This document shows positions 28,465 through 36,740 of a stretch of DNA of 64,000 nucleotides, in pieces. A program made the position numbers and the translations under genes. Numbering within the stretch: position 1 is the stretch's first letter; each line of letters begins with the position of its first letter. The DNA is taken from NCBI GenBank assembly GCA_963807925.1, contig CAWEDP010000002.1, positions 2,604,001 to 2,668,000 of the forward strand, read 5' to 3'. Source of the stretch: CAWEDP01 sp963807925. Lineage in GTDB: Bacteria > Acidobacteriota > Vicinamibacteria > Vicinamibacterales > CAVVIG01. The notes under the pieces were generated by a model that saw only the letters and a program-made list of their open reading frames with translations, was not told where the DNA came from and searched no databases.

Positions 28465-30200
28465 CGGCGGTCGCCCGCCACCGCAATCGTATCGGGCGCC
28501 CACAGAATCTGCGGGCGCGAGAACGCGGTCGGCGTCAGGCTGGACACGCGGGTGGACACCGCGACGTAGATCCGCGGCGCGACGAACTGCAGGATCGGCA
28601 GATGCTCCGCGAAGATCTGCTGCACCTCGGCGAACAGCCGCTTCCGCTCGCTCTCGTCGAGCGACGTCGTCTGGCGGCGCATCAGGTCGTCCACGCGCGC
28701 CTCCCACGGTGTGGCCGGCGTCGGCTGCTCCAGGTTCCACACGTGCGCGCTGCCGGCGCTGAACCAGAAGTCCGCGTTCATCGCCGGATCGGTGTCGGTG
28801 GAGGTGAGCCGGTACATCACCGCGTCGTAGCGGCCCGACAGGAAGCGCTGGATCACCGTGTTCGCGTCGAGCGACACCAGGTCCACCGCGATGCCAATCT
28901 TCTTCAGCTCGTCGCGGACGACGGCGGCGCCGCGCTCGATGGCGGTGTTGCCCTTCTGCACGAGCAGCGAGAAGCGGACCGGGCGGTCGTCGGCGTCGTC
29001 CAGCATGCCGTCGCCGTTGCGATCCCCCAGGCCGATGGCGGCCAGCTCCGCCCGCGCGCGCGCCGGGTCGTGCACCGGCGGCTGGCCGGCGAACCACCGC
29101 GTGTTGGCCGGCGTCAGCGGGCCCAGCACCGGCACCCCCTCGCCGAGGAACACCGTGTTGGCGAAGAGCTGGCGGTCCACCGCCAGCGAGACCGCGCGGC
29201 GCAGCGCCTCGTGCTGCAGCCAGGGCGCGCGCCGGTCGCCGGGGCCGAGCGCGCCCGGCTTGAGGTTGAACCAGAGGCTGTCGGCGTCGAACCCGACGCC
29301 GAGATCGAGGAGACGGACGCGCCCGTCGGCTTCCGCGCGCTTCAGCGGCGCGTAGTCCTCCGGCCGGATCTCTGTCGTCGTCATGTCGAGCTGTCCCGCC
29401 TCGAGGCGCAGCACCTCGGTGTCCTGCTCCGGGATGATCTCGACGGTGAGGCCGTCCAGGTACGGGAGGCGGCGGCCGTCCGGGTCCGTCCGCCAGTAGC
29501 GCGGGTTGCGCGCGAAGGTGAGGCGCTGGCCCGGCGCGTAGCCCGTGAGGACGAACGGGCCCAGGCCGGCCAGCTCGCCGGGCGGCGTGCTCGCGCTCCA
29601 CGCCCTGGCGAAGGTGCCGGCGGCGAGCGCCGGCCCCAGCTTGTGGCGCGGCAGGATGGGCAGGTTGTCCAGGATGCGGACGCCCGGGCCGAACGGCTCG
29701 GGGAAGGTGACCGCGACCGTGAGCGGATCGACGGCCGCCGCCTGCAAATTCCTGCCGCCCACCTGCAGCGCGCTTCCCAGGACGCTCCCCTGCTTCTCGT
29801 CGTACACCGCCTCGAACGAGAACACCACATCGTCGGACGTGAAGGGGCGGCCGTCGGAGAAGACGACGCCGGGGCGGAGCTTCAGGGTGATGTGGAGGCC
29901 GTCGGGGGATCGCGTCCACGAGTCGGCGAGCCACGGCTCGACGTCCTGGGTGACGCGATTGAGGCGGACGAGGCGCGCCTGGGTGAGGGTGGCGACCAGG
30001 TCGGTGGTGGAGTCGCGGGTGACGTAGTGGTTGAAGGTGCGCGGGTCCGAGTGGACGGAGGCGACGAGGGTGCCGCCGCTCGCGGCCTTGCCGGCGGCGG
30101 CGCCGGAGCCTGCCGGCGCCGGGCGGCAGGCGGCGGCGAGGCAGGCGGCGACGGCCGCGAAAATGACGAGGAGCGCTGGCGGGCGCGAGGGTCCGGTCAA
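28461..30200 (-). CDS. ABC transporter substrate-binding lipoprotein, family 5 (about 579 aa)
   Basis: The SBP_bac_5 (peptide/nickel/opine) fold is clear: SVHSDPRTFNHYVTRDSTTDLV, LADSWTRSPDGLHITLKLRPGVVFSDGRPFTSDDVVFSFEAV broken by typical turns, TFARNPRYWR and VSLAVDRQLFANTVF. The signal peptide has lipobox LAAAC. I place the start at TTG 30200, which leaves a short N-region before the hydrophobic segment; the open frame extends upstream without a convincing start. An unusual DRNGDGMLDDADDRPVR insert resembles a dockerin/EF-hand-type calcium loop. Confidence 0.88.
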   Translation of the reverse strand: MTGPSRPPALLVIFAAVAACLAAACRPAPAGSGAAAGKAASGGTLVASVHSDPRTFNHYVTRDSTTDLVATLTQARLVRLNRVTQDVEPWLADSWTRSPDGLHITLKLRPGVVFSDGRPFTSDDVVFSFEAVYDEKQGSVLGSALQVGGRNLQAAAVDPLTVAVTFPEPFGPGVRILDNLPILPRHKLGPALAAGTFARAWSASTPPGELAGLGPFVLTGYAPGQRLTFARNPRYWRTDPDGRRLPYLDGLTVEIIPEQDTEVLRLEAGQLDMTTTEIRPEDYAPLKRAEADGRVRLLDLGVGFDADSLWFNLKPGALGPGDRRAPWLQHEALRRAVSLAVDRQLFANTVFLGEGVPVLGPLTPANTRWFAGQPPVHDPARARAELAAIGLGDRNGDGMLDDADDRPVRFSLLVQKGNTAIERGAAVVRDELKKIGIAVDLVSLDANTVIQRFLSGRYDAVMYRLTSTDTDPAMNADFWFSAGSAHVWNLEQPTPATPWEARVDDLMRRQTTSLDESERKRLFAEVQQIFAEHLPILQFVAPRIYVAVSTRVSSLTPTAFSRPQILWAPDTIAVAGDRR

Positions 30201-30241
30201 AGGCTGTCCTGCGGGCCAACGTGTTGGCCGGCTGAAGGAGT

Positions 30242-30257
30242 GTGCACGATTTTGCAC
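30242..30257. promoter_or_regulatory. Inverted repeat in the divergent intergenic region
   Basis: GTGCA-CGATTT-TGCAC sits between the divergent transporter operon and the HTH gene. A second hairpin, CGGCCAA-GTTT-TTGGCCG, lies about 65 bp further on. Either could be an operator; no promoter boxes are convincing. Confidence 0.25.
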
Positions 30258-30478
30258 GGCGGCGGCGACGTTCTGGCGGCGCGGGCCGGGCGGAATTTCG
30301 CCGGGGCCGGGCGGTCGCCGGCCAAGTTTTTGGCCGCGGCGGTGCGGTCCGCCTTCGGCGCTGCCACCGGCTACGTTCCAGTAACGGCCGATCTCACCAC
30401 AACTTCCGGCTCGCGTCGAATCGAACGGCGTGGGGCGCGCGAGTGGGCACGCGCCGTGCCTTCGGCGGGCGCGCGGAG

Positions 30479-30685
30479 ATGCCTGAGATGCCACTTTCGA
30501 CCATGGGCGGAGACGACGGGCCGCAGATAGCGCGGAGCGTGTCGCTGGCGCGGGCGGCGGAGCTGCTCGGGGTATCGCGGCGGACGATCTACTACCGGAT
30601 CCAGGACGGGCGGCTGCAGACGATCCGGACGCGAGGCGGGTCGCAGCGAGTGCTCGTCGAGTCGCTGACGCTCATGGGATCCTTC
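30479..30685 (+). pseudogene. Small helix-turn-helix (excisionase/MerR-like) protein, 5' part, split by a transposon
   Basis: Residues 16-57 form a DNA-binding domain: SVSLARAAELLGVSRRTIYY and RIQDGRLQTIRTRGGSQRVL. The frame reads into transposon DNA and stops at 30721. When the 30686-33962 element and one copy of its 8-bp target duplication are removed, the frame continues for 14 codons (GRIAIGSRSFRLR) to TAG at 34010-34012, giving an 82-aa protein. It lies divergent from the peptide-transporter operon, so it may have regulated it. In the present state the last residues are replaced by 12 from the transposon, which might leave DNA binding intact. Confidence 0.8.
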
Positions 30686-30698
30686 CGAGATATTATAC

Positions 30699-30727
30699 TT
30701 GACACAATAAGAACCCCTTGATACTAT
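30699..30727 (+). promoter_or_regulatory. Strong promoter inside the left end of transposon A
   Basis: TTGACA (30699-30704), 17-bp spacer, TACTAT (30722-30727). The -35 hexamer is part of the terminal inverted repeat. It drives the transposase through a leader of about 165 nt that is antisense to the small ORF at 30724-30888. Confidence 0.65.
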
Positions 30728-30888
30728 CGCTTCGTGGTTGACGTTTTCTTCGGCGCCTTTGGCTTCCGCACGGCCTTCTCGTTCACATCCTTAATCGATT
30801 GCCGCAAGTGCTCGACTACCTTCGGATGGAATAGGTGCTCGATCAATTCGTCGTTTTTCATCGTCCTTACGTGTTTCTTCTTCGCCAC
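30724..30888 (-). CDS. Small lysine-rich protein in transposon A (54 aa)
   Basis: From GTG at 30888 the frame reads MAKKKHVRTMKNDELIEH, then LFHPKVVEHLRQSIKDV, and ends in a basic tail NEKAVRKPKAPKKTSTTKR. A second possible start is the internal ATG (MKNDELIEHLFHP). Amphipathic helix followed by a KP-rich tail suggests nucleic-acid binding. It is divergent from the transposase and antisense to its leader. I know of no assigned family. Confidence 0.5.
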   Translation of the reverse strand: MAKKKHVRTMKNDELIEHLFHPKVVEHLRQSIKDVNEKAVRKPKAPKKTSTTKR

Positions 30889-30897
30889 GGTGCTCCT

Positions 30898-31824
30898 ATG
30901 AACGCTCCGACCGTCAAGGTTCCAGCGAAAGTTACGCTCCGCACGTTAATGGGTCAATTCGACAGCGAACAGACCTGCCGTGATGCGCTGGAAGCTCTGC
31001 GTTGGCCAAAGGGTGTTATCTGCCCACGTTGTCAGTCGAAACAGATTGGCAAGCTCCCGACACGCCCAGTGTATTACTGCCGTGGCTGCAAGTACCAGTT
31101 CTCCGTCACGGCTGGAACTATCTTTGGCGATTCGCACCTGCCACTCACCGTCTGGTTCTACGCGACGGCGCTGTTTGTCGAAGCCAAGAAGAGCATGTCG
31201 GCGCTGCAACTCGCGCGCACCATCGGCGTGACGCACAAGACCGCGTGGTATCTCTGGCACCGCATCCGCAAGGCGATGATGGACACCGACCCGCAACCGC
31301 TCACGGGTATTGTCGAGGTCGACGAGACATACATCGGCGGCAAGCGGAAGCACGTCGGACGCGGGTATCGCGGGAACAAGGCGATGGTGATTGGTGCTCT
31401 CGCGCGTGGCGGTGACATTCGCCTCAGAATTGAGAAGCGGGACGACAAAGCCACATTGCAGGGCTTCGTCGCCGAAACCGTCTCGCCGAACGTGACGCAG
31501 ATTTACACCGACGAGCATCCGGGCTACCAGGGTATCGACAATGACGCGGGCGACGTGGGACTGCATCAAACCGTCAACCATCGCGCCGAGGAATACGTGC
31601 GCGGCGACGTGCATACCAACAGCGTCGAGAGCGCGTGGTCGCTGCTTAAGCGCTCGATTGTCGGCTCGTTCCATCGTGTCAGCGAAAAGCATCTTCCGGC
31701 CTATCTGGATGAATTCGAGTTCCGATTCAATAATCGGACAAATCCTTATCTGTTCCGGGATACGCTCATTAAACTCATCGAAACGCCGACATTTCAATAC
31801 AAAGAACTTATTAAGACGGCGTAG
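30898..31824 (+). CDS. IS1595-family (ISXO2-like) transposase A (308 aa)
   Basis: Zinc-ribbon: CPRCQSKQIGKLPTRPVYYC and RGCKYQFSVTAGTIF. DDE core: the first Asp in TGIVEVDETYIGGKRKHVGRG, the second in IYTDEHPGYQG, and the N/H-E end in VHTNSVESAWSLLKRSIVGS with FRFNNR. ATG at 30898 (MNAPTVKVP) is used rather than an upstream in-frame ATG inside the leader. Intact and probably functional. It belongs to transposon A. Confidence 0.93.
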   Translation: MNAPTVKVPAKVTLRTLMGQFDSEQTCRDALEALRWPKGVICPRCQSKQIGKLPTRPVYYCRGCKYQFSVTAGTIFGDSHLPLTVWFYATALFVEAKKSMSALQLARTIGVTHKTAWYLWHRIRKAMMDTDPQPLTGIVEVDETYIGGKRKHVGRGYRGNKAMVIGALARGGDIRLRIEKRDDKATLQGFVAETVSPNVTQIYTDEHPGYQGIDNDAGDVGLHQTVNHRAEEYVRGDVHTNSVESAWSLLKRSIVGSFHRVSEKHLPAYLDEFEFRFNNRTNPYLFRDTLIKLIETPTFQYKELIKTA

Positions 31825-31865
31825 CTCATGTCACTATCATGTCTGGCCGTATTCGGCTGATTAAC

Positions 31866-33312
31866 CGGTCTTCACCGATTTGAGTACAGCCTCTGGGGGC
31901 TGAGAAAACGAGCCAGATCGCGAGCGGACCGGATCGGGTGAGCGGTGGCCCACTTCAATTTCAAGAGGAGCATCGCGTCATCGCGCATGCCTCGCGCGCG
32001 TCGGAGGACGGCCTTGATCGTGGTGTTCAACGACTCGACGACTCCGAACCGAACGGGATGGTCGCAGTACGCGGCGATGCCATCGATGTGCGCGACTAAC
32101 GTGTCACCCAGTTTCTCCATCTCCGGGAGCCGCTGCCAGCGCAAGGCCTCGAGCCATCCCCACAGAAAGTTGGCGACGCCATCGCGGGTCTTATAGGTCC
32201 ACAGGTGATCGAGCTCTTCGCGCAACACATAGGCTTTGAACAGGCGCCGATTGACGGCAAAGAGCGCACGCAGTTCTTGGCGCTTCGAGCCGCGGACCGT
32301 CTTCCACCGTCTGAGCAACAGCCACCGCTTGCCGCGACCGAATGCCCGCATCACGGCACCCGCGCGAAAGAACTCCTGGCGTCGCACGTCGTCGAGCGCG
32401 GCCGAGGCGTGCTGCAGCACATGAAACTTGTCGTACACGATCGCCGCGGTCGGCAGCTGCTGGGCCACGGCGTTGGCGTACGGCCGATGCATGTCCGTAC
32501 AGACGGCGTCGACCGCGGCGCGCTGCCGGGCATCGAGACACGTGGTCAGCAGGCCGGCCAAGCTCGCCTCCGTCCGATCTTTCGCCACGCCGATCACCTC
32601 GCCGTGCACCAAGTCCGAGAGCACCGTGTAGAACTTCTGCGCCTTGCCGCGGTGAATTTCGTCGGCGCCGAGATATCGAGGACGGCGTCGCGGACGCTGC
32701 CCGTCCCAGTCGCGCAGGAACGCGTGCTCCGCTCGACGGGCTTTTCCCCAACTGACGCCGTGGCGGATCGCGGCATGCGACGTCGGCATCGACTGACAGT
32801 CCACCCCGATCTGTTGCCGCAAGCGCCGCGTGACCCGCGCCTTCGAATCGGCGAACTCGATGGCTTCGGTGCGAATGCCGCAGTGGCGACACCGGACGCG
32901 TCGCTGCACATACACGAGGGTGACGGGATGCGACGCCCACGGGACATCGTCCCACGTGCGCTCGCGCGCCGATCGTACGCGACTCGTGCGGCGCCCACAG
33001 CCACTGCATCCGTAGCGCCGGACCCCGCGGCGCTCGATTCGAATCCTCAACCGGCTGTCGACCGCGTCGCTATCACTCTCCGTCGCCACCACCCGAAACC
33101 CCGGCAAGCCCAGAATCCACGTACAATCGCGCCGCGATCCCACCGGTCCTCCCTTGTTGTTTGCACATCAAGAGAAGATGACACCGGATGGTCCGGTGCA
33201 CGTGGGATCGCCTTGATCGACCAGGCCGCCGAGCAGACCGCCCACCCAACAGCGGTCCGCGCAGGCGGCCGGGTATTACCTCAAATCGCTGTACTCAAAT
33301 CGACGAAGAGCC
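31866..33312 (-). mobile_element. ISL3-family insertion sequence, 1447 bp
   Basis: Ends: CGGTCTTCACCGATTTGAGT at 31866 and, on the reverse strand from 33312, GGCTCTTCGTCGATTTGAGT, typical ISL3 terminal repeats. The flanking 8-bp direct repeat TGATTAAC is at 31858-31865 and 33313-33320. It interrupts the cargo membrane-protein gene of transposon A twelve codons before its stop. Confidence 0.93.
31872..33143 (-). CDS. ISL3-family transposase (423 aa)
   Basis: N-terminal zinc fingers YGCSGCGRRTSRVR and RRVRCRHCGIRTE, a helix-turn-helix around SHAAIRHGVSWGKARRAE, then the DDE domain: LGADEIHRGKAQKFYTVLSD, VCTDMHRPYANAV, DKFHVLQHASAALDDVRRQEF and GVVESLNTTIKAVLRRARG. Start is GTG at 33143. Complete and probably active. 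Confidence 0.93.
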   Translation of the reverse strand: MGSRRDCTWILGLPGFRVVATESDSDAVDSRLRIRIERRGVRRYGCSGCGRRTSRVRSARERTWDDVPWASHPVTLVYVQRRVRCRHCGIRTEAIEFADSKARVTRRLRQQIGVDCQSMPTSHAAIRHGVSWGKARRAEHAFLRDWDGQRPRRRPRYLGADEIHRGKAQKFYTVLSDLVHGEVIGVAKDRTEASLAGLLTTCLDARQRAAVDAVCTDMHRPYANAVAQQLPTAAIVYDKFHVLQHASAALDDVRRQEFFRAGAVMRAFGRGKRWLLLRRWKTVRGSKRQELRALFAVNRRLFKAYVLREELDHLWTYKTRDGVANFLWGWLEALRWQRLPEMEKLGDTLVAHIDGIAAYCDHPVRFGVVESLNTTIKAVLRRARGMRDDAMLLLKLKWATAHPIRSARDLARFLSPQRLYSNR

Positions 33313-33919
33313 TGATTAACTCAAGATAGAGACGACCAATAGAACGAACTGACAACATCGTCTGCGAGAGACTCTGTTTCGTTAGGTCTTTATCGATTGG
33401 AATTGATAAACTGATCGTTATTCCATTGCCTTCCAGCGTCAGGTCCGTGAACGCAATTTCGGACCTAAATAATTCGACCCGGACCGTAGACCAGAACCAA
33501 TTTTTTCTTTCAGGTGGCCACTCGTTGAAAATCCTCAATTGTTCCGGCAAAGGAACCAATCCGAACATTACGACATCGACCTGTTGAGGCTCAGTGATCC
33601 ACTGAAGAACGTGTATTTTCAAGGCCATCTTATCCGCCACCTCGAAATCGAAAGTCGTAGCTGGATTTCGGTGCGTTGTTACCGCGAAGCCGAGGTCGTC
33701 TAACCACTGCCGAACCCGAGTTTTCAACGATGGGCCAATATTGAAATGGTCCCATAGGTAAGTCACTGCGCAAAACATCAAGACGCCATATACGATGGCC
33801 GTCGGAGGGTTCCAGTATTTAGCGAGAACGGCCCACACAGGCACACCTATCGCCGCGCCAAGGGAGACGATGTTTTCCCAACCGACATGTCGAAGGAGCC
33901 ATTTGAGAAATGTAGCCAC
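33281..33919 (-). pseudogene. Cargo membrane protein of transposon A, C-terminus replaced by ISL3 sequence
   Basis: Two TM helices lie near the N-terminus (IVSLGAAIGVPVWAVLAKYW and TAIVYGVLMFCAVTYLW), followed by a soluble domain of about 150 residues with DDLGFAVTTHRNPATTFDF and FGLVPLPEQLRIFNEWP. With the ISL3 element and one TGATTAAC removed, the frame continues SRIRPDMIVT to a stop at 31826, giving 212 aa. That stop is 1 bp past the transposase stop, so the two genes converge tightly inside the element. The present product ends in RLFVDLSTAI from ISL3 DNA. No known family; a cytosolic sensor domain on a TM hairpin is possible. Confidence 0.65.
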
Positions 33920-33970
33920 GCCTTGAGCCTATCACATCCATTGCGTGAACTACAATATCTCGGATCCTTC

Positions 33971-34012
33971 GGCCGCATTGCCATCGGCAGTCGCAGCTTT
34001 CGGCTTCGGTAG
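33971..34012 (+). pseudogene. 3' fragment of the split HTH gene
   Basis: GGCCGCATTGCC onward encodes GRIAIGSRSFRLR and TAG. Joined to 30479-30685 it completes an in-frame 82-codon gene (249 bp with stop). The stop codon overlaps the start of the palindromic repeat at 34009-34026. Confidence 0.75.
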
Positions 34013-34026
34013 TGTCCGGCTTCAGC
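34009..34026 (+). repeat. Left half of a palindromic repeat split by transposon B
   Basis: GTAGTGTCCGGCTTCAGC here joins CGGAC at 38269-38273 to rebuild GTCCGGCTTCAGCCGGAC, identical to the copy at 20043-20060. GCTTCAGC (34019-34026) is the target duplication. Confidence 0.85.
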
Positions 34027-34091
34027 GGTAATTATATAGTTGACTCACCTAGCGAGCGGAGGCATAAATGAGACCTCGCTTCCGCAGTCTA

Positions 34092-35372
34092 GCAGGATGC
34101 TGAAAAAGTGACGTTCAGCGCTCGGTTATCGTTCGCCCAATCATGATGGCGACATCGCTCGTGGCTCGTGGTCCTCATGCCTTGGTTCCGTCAGGCTGGC
34201 TGGGCCAGCAGTGTGCGCATCCGGACCAGGTTAAACGCCGCGGCGGTGAAGATGAAGTTCCAGTTGACGCGCGCGCCGCCGCGGTGTCGCAGCTTGCGCA
34301 TCAGACCGACCGTCTTCATCCAGCCGAAACATTGCTCGACCAGCTTTCGTTTCTGTTGACTGACCGCGTAGCCCGGATGTCGGGTCGTGCGCGCATCGAT
34401 CGCGCTGCCGCGAGTCGCCGTCTCGGGATACTGGGCCACATGCGGGGTGACGCCCAGCGTGCGGAGTTGGTGCACGAAACCTTTGGTGTCGTAGTTCTTG
34501 TCGCCGCCGACCGTCACGCGATGGGTGTCGGGCAGATCGGCAATCATCGCCCCGGCTGCATCGCGCTCCGCCGTCCCCGTGGCATGCGTGACCAGCGCGT
34601 CGATGATCAAGCCGTGACGATTCTCCGTGAGCACATGCCCGAGATACGCCAACTTGGCTTCCTGCCCCGAGGCTTTCTTGTACAGGCGCGCGTCCGGATC
34701 GGTGGTCGACGCATGCGTGTCGTTCGCCCGCTCCTCGCCGCGGAAGTTCACGGTCGGATTGCGGCCCGTCGGATCATCCGCTGGTGGATCCGGGCGGTCC
34801 TTGGGGCGAAAACTTTTCTGACTCGCCCACGCCTCGAGAAACGTGCCATCCACGGTGAAGTGGTCATCCGAGAGCAAGCCCGCCGCCCCCGCAGCCGCCC
34901 GCACTTCAAGGAAAAACGCCTGCGCGATGTCGCCCTCCAAGAGCCGGTCTCGATTCTTGCTGAAGACGGTCGGCACCCAGACCGGGTCATCCATACTCAG
35001 GCCGATGAACCACCGAAACAACAGGTTGTACTGCAGTTGCTCCATCAGCAGCCGTTCGCTGCGCACGGTGTACAACGTCTGCAGCAACAACGCCCGCAGC
35101 AACTGCTCGGGCGGGATCGACGGCCGACCGATGTCCGAGTACAGCCGGTCAAAACGAGGCGACAACCGCCCGAGCACTGCGTCGGTCATCTGCCGAATCG
35201 GACGCAGCGGATGGTCGGCAGGGATCCGATCCTCCGGCGACAGGTAACTAAACAGATGCCCCGTTTGCTGGTCGTCTCCACGCATCGGCTGGCTCCCTCC
35301 GTGAATGGGAGCATCGTAGTACGACGAGATCACGATGTCGATCCCATGGGAGTCACTTTTTCAGCATCCTGC
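34092..35372 (-). mobile_element. IS5-family insertion sequence, about 1.28 kb
   Basis: Perfect terminal inverted repeats GCAGGATGCTGAAAAAGTGA start at 34092 and, inverted, end at 35372. TA flanks both sides (34090-34091, 35373-35374). It has inserted between the end/promoter region of transposon B and the ribosome-binding site (GGAGAC) of the first cargo gene. Confidence 0.9.
34191..35285 (-). CDS. IS5-family transposase (364 aa)
   Basis: The protein opens MRGDDQQTGHLFSYLSPEDR, the InsH/DUF772-type N-terminus, with LLRALLLQTLYTVRSERLLM. The DDE core is FTVDGTFLEAWASQKSF, VTVGGDKNYDTKGFV and the C-terminal VEQCFGWMKTVGLMRKLRHRG. I use ATG at 35285; a GTG at 35333 is further upstream. Complete. 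Confidence 0.92.
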   Translation of the reverse strand: MRGDDQQTGHLFSYLSPEDRIPADHPLRPIRQMTDAVLGRLSPRFDRLYSDIGRPSIPPEQLLRALLLQTLYTVRSERLLMEQLQYNLLFRWFIGLSMDDPVWVPTVFSKNRDRLLEGDIAQAFFLEVRAAAGAAGLLSDDHFTVDGTFLEAWASQKSFRPKDRPDPPADDPTGRNPTVNFRGEERANDTHASTTDPDARLYKKASGQEAKLAYLGHVLTENRHGLIIDALVTHATGTAERDAAGAMIADLPDTHRVTVGGDKNYDTKGFVHQLRTLGVTPHVAQYPETATRGSAIDARTTRHPGYAVSQQKRKLVEQCFGWMKTVGLMRKLRHRGGARVNWNFIFTAAAFNLVRMRTLLAQPA

Positions 35373-35383
35373 TAGGAGACTTC

Positions 35384-36156
35384 ATGCGTCAGATTCACAT
35401 CGGACGGTTATTCTATGTTGCGTCGTTTTTGACGACACACAAGACCGGACCGTACACCCAGGGCGCTCGAAACGAACTGGTCGCCAAAATCCCGCGAATC
35501 AAAGAGCGGTCGAGGTTGGCTGGATTACCACTGCTGGCGCCGGCATGTGACCGGATCATCGGAGTGCTCCCAGATGGGAGCGACGAAGAGATCCAAGGCG
35601 CCGTCACCGACCTCCATACGCGGATGTTCGATGCCCTGCATGAGAGTCTGTTCATGCAGTTTCTCCCCCACGAAGTCGATCTCTATGAACGGCCATTCAC
35701 GAAATGGGAACCGACGATTGAACGGTTCCCCACAGCAGCGACCGATATCGACGAAGCCTCCAAGTGTCTCGCCTGCCATAGGGGAACTGCGTGCGTCTTT
35801 CATCTAACGCGGTACTGGAGATTGGCCTTCGTGCCCTCGCTGCCAGATTGGGTATTCCTTACGCACCTAGCTGGGACGCGTACCTTCGTCTCATCGACAA
35901 GAAACTGGAACAGCAACCGCGGCGCCGGTCGATTCAGTGGAAGCGAGATCAGCCGTTCTTTCGCGAGGCCGTAGCTCACTTGCGGACGATGAAGGTCGCG
36001 TGGCGAAATCCGACCATTCATGTCGCCACGACACACACCGTCGAAAGTGCTGAAGCTGTTTTCGATGCAGCACGCACGCTGATGAACTACCTATCGGAAC
36101 AGCTGCGCGAACGCAAACCCAAGGGCACGGTCCGCATGAGCGAGACTGTCCACTAA
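35384..36156 (+). pseudogene. HEPN-like cargo protein of transposon B, one frameshift
   Basis: Two overlapping frames make one protein of about 257 aa. The first gives MRQIHIGRLFYVASFLTTHK, HESLFMQFLPHEVDLYERPF and ASKCLACHRGTACVFHL. The second continues VLEIGLRALAARLGIPY and ends AVAHLRTMKVAWRNPTIHVA. WRNPTIH is an RX4H motif, the metal-independent ribonuclease signature of HEPN domains, placed near the end of a helical domain as expected. One base is missing near 35808. GGAGAC is the Shine-Dalgarno. I infer a HEPN-type nuclease or binding protein; abortive-infection or toxin roles are possible but unproven. Confidence 0.6.
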
Positions 36157-36168
36157 TGGATTGTCGCT

Positions 36169-36564
36169 ATGAATGATGTTCCCAAGACGTTTGATTGGGT
36201 TAGGGCGCGCGCGGAGTGCTCTCTCCAGCACGTATTCCTGATACTCCGAGAAGTCATCGATGCTGATGTGAAGAGCATGCAGGCTTTATCGAAGGGCCCA
36301 GCCTTCAAACTTGACACCCCGACCGACACTAAGTTGGTAGTTGTCAAGGAGTATCAAAGCGGTGAGGCTCAGAGCGTTGTGCTGGAACGGATGTCGAACC
36401 GCATCGAAGTGCGTGCCGGATATCAGCAGATGCCAATGTTCACCGCTGTGCCGTCACTTGATGCATCAGGATCCTGCCGCCTACACATCAAGGGCGACAC
36501 AGAACCATCTGAACTCTGGCAGGTGAGTCGTAAGGCACTTGAAGACCTTTTTTTCGACCGATGA
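36169..36564 (+). CDS. Cargo protein of unknown function in transposon B (131 aa)
   Basis: It starts 12 bp after the HEPN-like gene. The N-terminal helix FDWVRARAECSLQHVFLILREVID is followed by a beta-rich part (TKLVVVKEYQSGEAQSVVLER, SCRLHIKGDTEPSELWQV). There is no signal peptide or TM helix. Position right behind a HEPN gene would suit an antitoxin or partner, but the sequence gives no direct support. GC content is clearly lower than in flanking core genes. Confidence 0.6.
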   Translation: MNDVPKTFDWVRARAECSLQHVFLILREVIDADVKSMQALSKGPAFKLDTPTDTKLVVVKEYQSGEAQSVVLERMSNRIEVRAGYQQMPMFTAVPSLDASGSCRLHIKGDTEPSELWQVSRKALEDLFFDR

Positions 36565-36578
36565 GGGCTTGCCGACAA

Positions 36579-36740
36579 TCAGTCGATCCTCTTGTTTCTC
36601 TGGTTAGTGCGGCGCTGGCGTTTCAGACGTTTGTACCGTTTGGCTTGTTCATCGATTTCAGCCTTCGGCACGGCGATCACACGCTTGGTAAGGTTGATGA
36701 ACCGCTCGGTTGCCGTTGCGCCGGGGACCGTTACTTTCAC
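36579..36740 (-). CDS. Small basic protein coupled to the 36737 gene (53 aa)
   Basis: GTG at 36740 overlaps the upstream stop (GTGA). The product reads MKVTVPGATATERFINLTKR, VIAVPKAEIDEQAKRYKRLK, and a very basic tail RQRRTNQRNKRID. The core FIxLTKRVIAVPKxEID looks like a conserved small-protein pattern seen beside phage and mobile genes. Lysine/arginine content suggests nucleic-acid binding. Too short for many gene finders, but codon-consistent and translationally coupled. Confidence 0.55.
   Translation of the reverse strand: MKVTVPGATATERFINLTKRVIAVPKAEIDEQAKRYKRLKRQRRTNQRNKRID

Larger units (their letters stand above)
30686..33962 (+). mobile_element. IS1595-family transposon A with cargo gene, 3277 bp, containing a nested ISL3 element
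   Basis: The ends are imperfect 23-bp inverted repeats: left CGAGATATTATACTTGACAC..., right (reverse strand) CGAGATATTGTAGTTCACGC..., 19 of 23 identical. Both sides are flanked by the 8-bp direct repeat GATCCTTC (30678-30685 and 33963-33970), the duplication size of IS1595 elements. Without the ISL3 insertion it is about 1.82 kb. It carries a small minus-strand ORF, the transposase on plus, and a membrane-protein gene convergent with it. Confidence 0.9.

Noticed and set aside
30835..30897. Upstream ATG for transposase A at 30835
   Set aside because: It lies in the leader, antisense to the small ORF, and the family start matches MNAPTVKVP at 30898.
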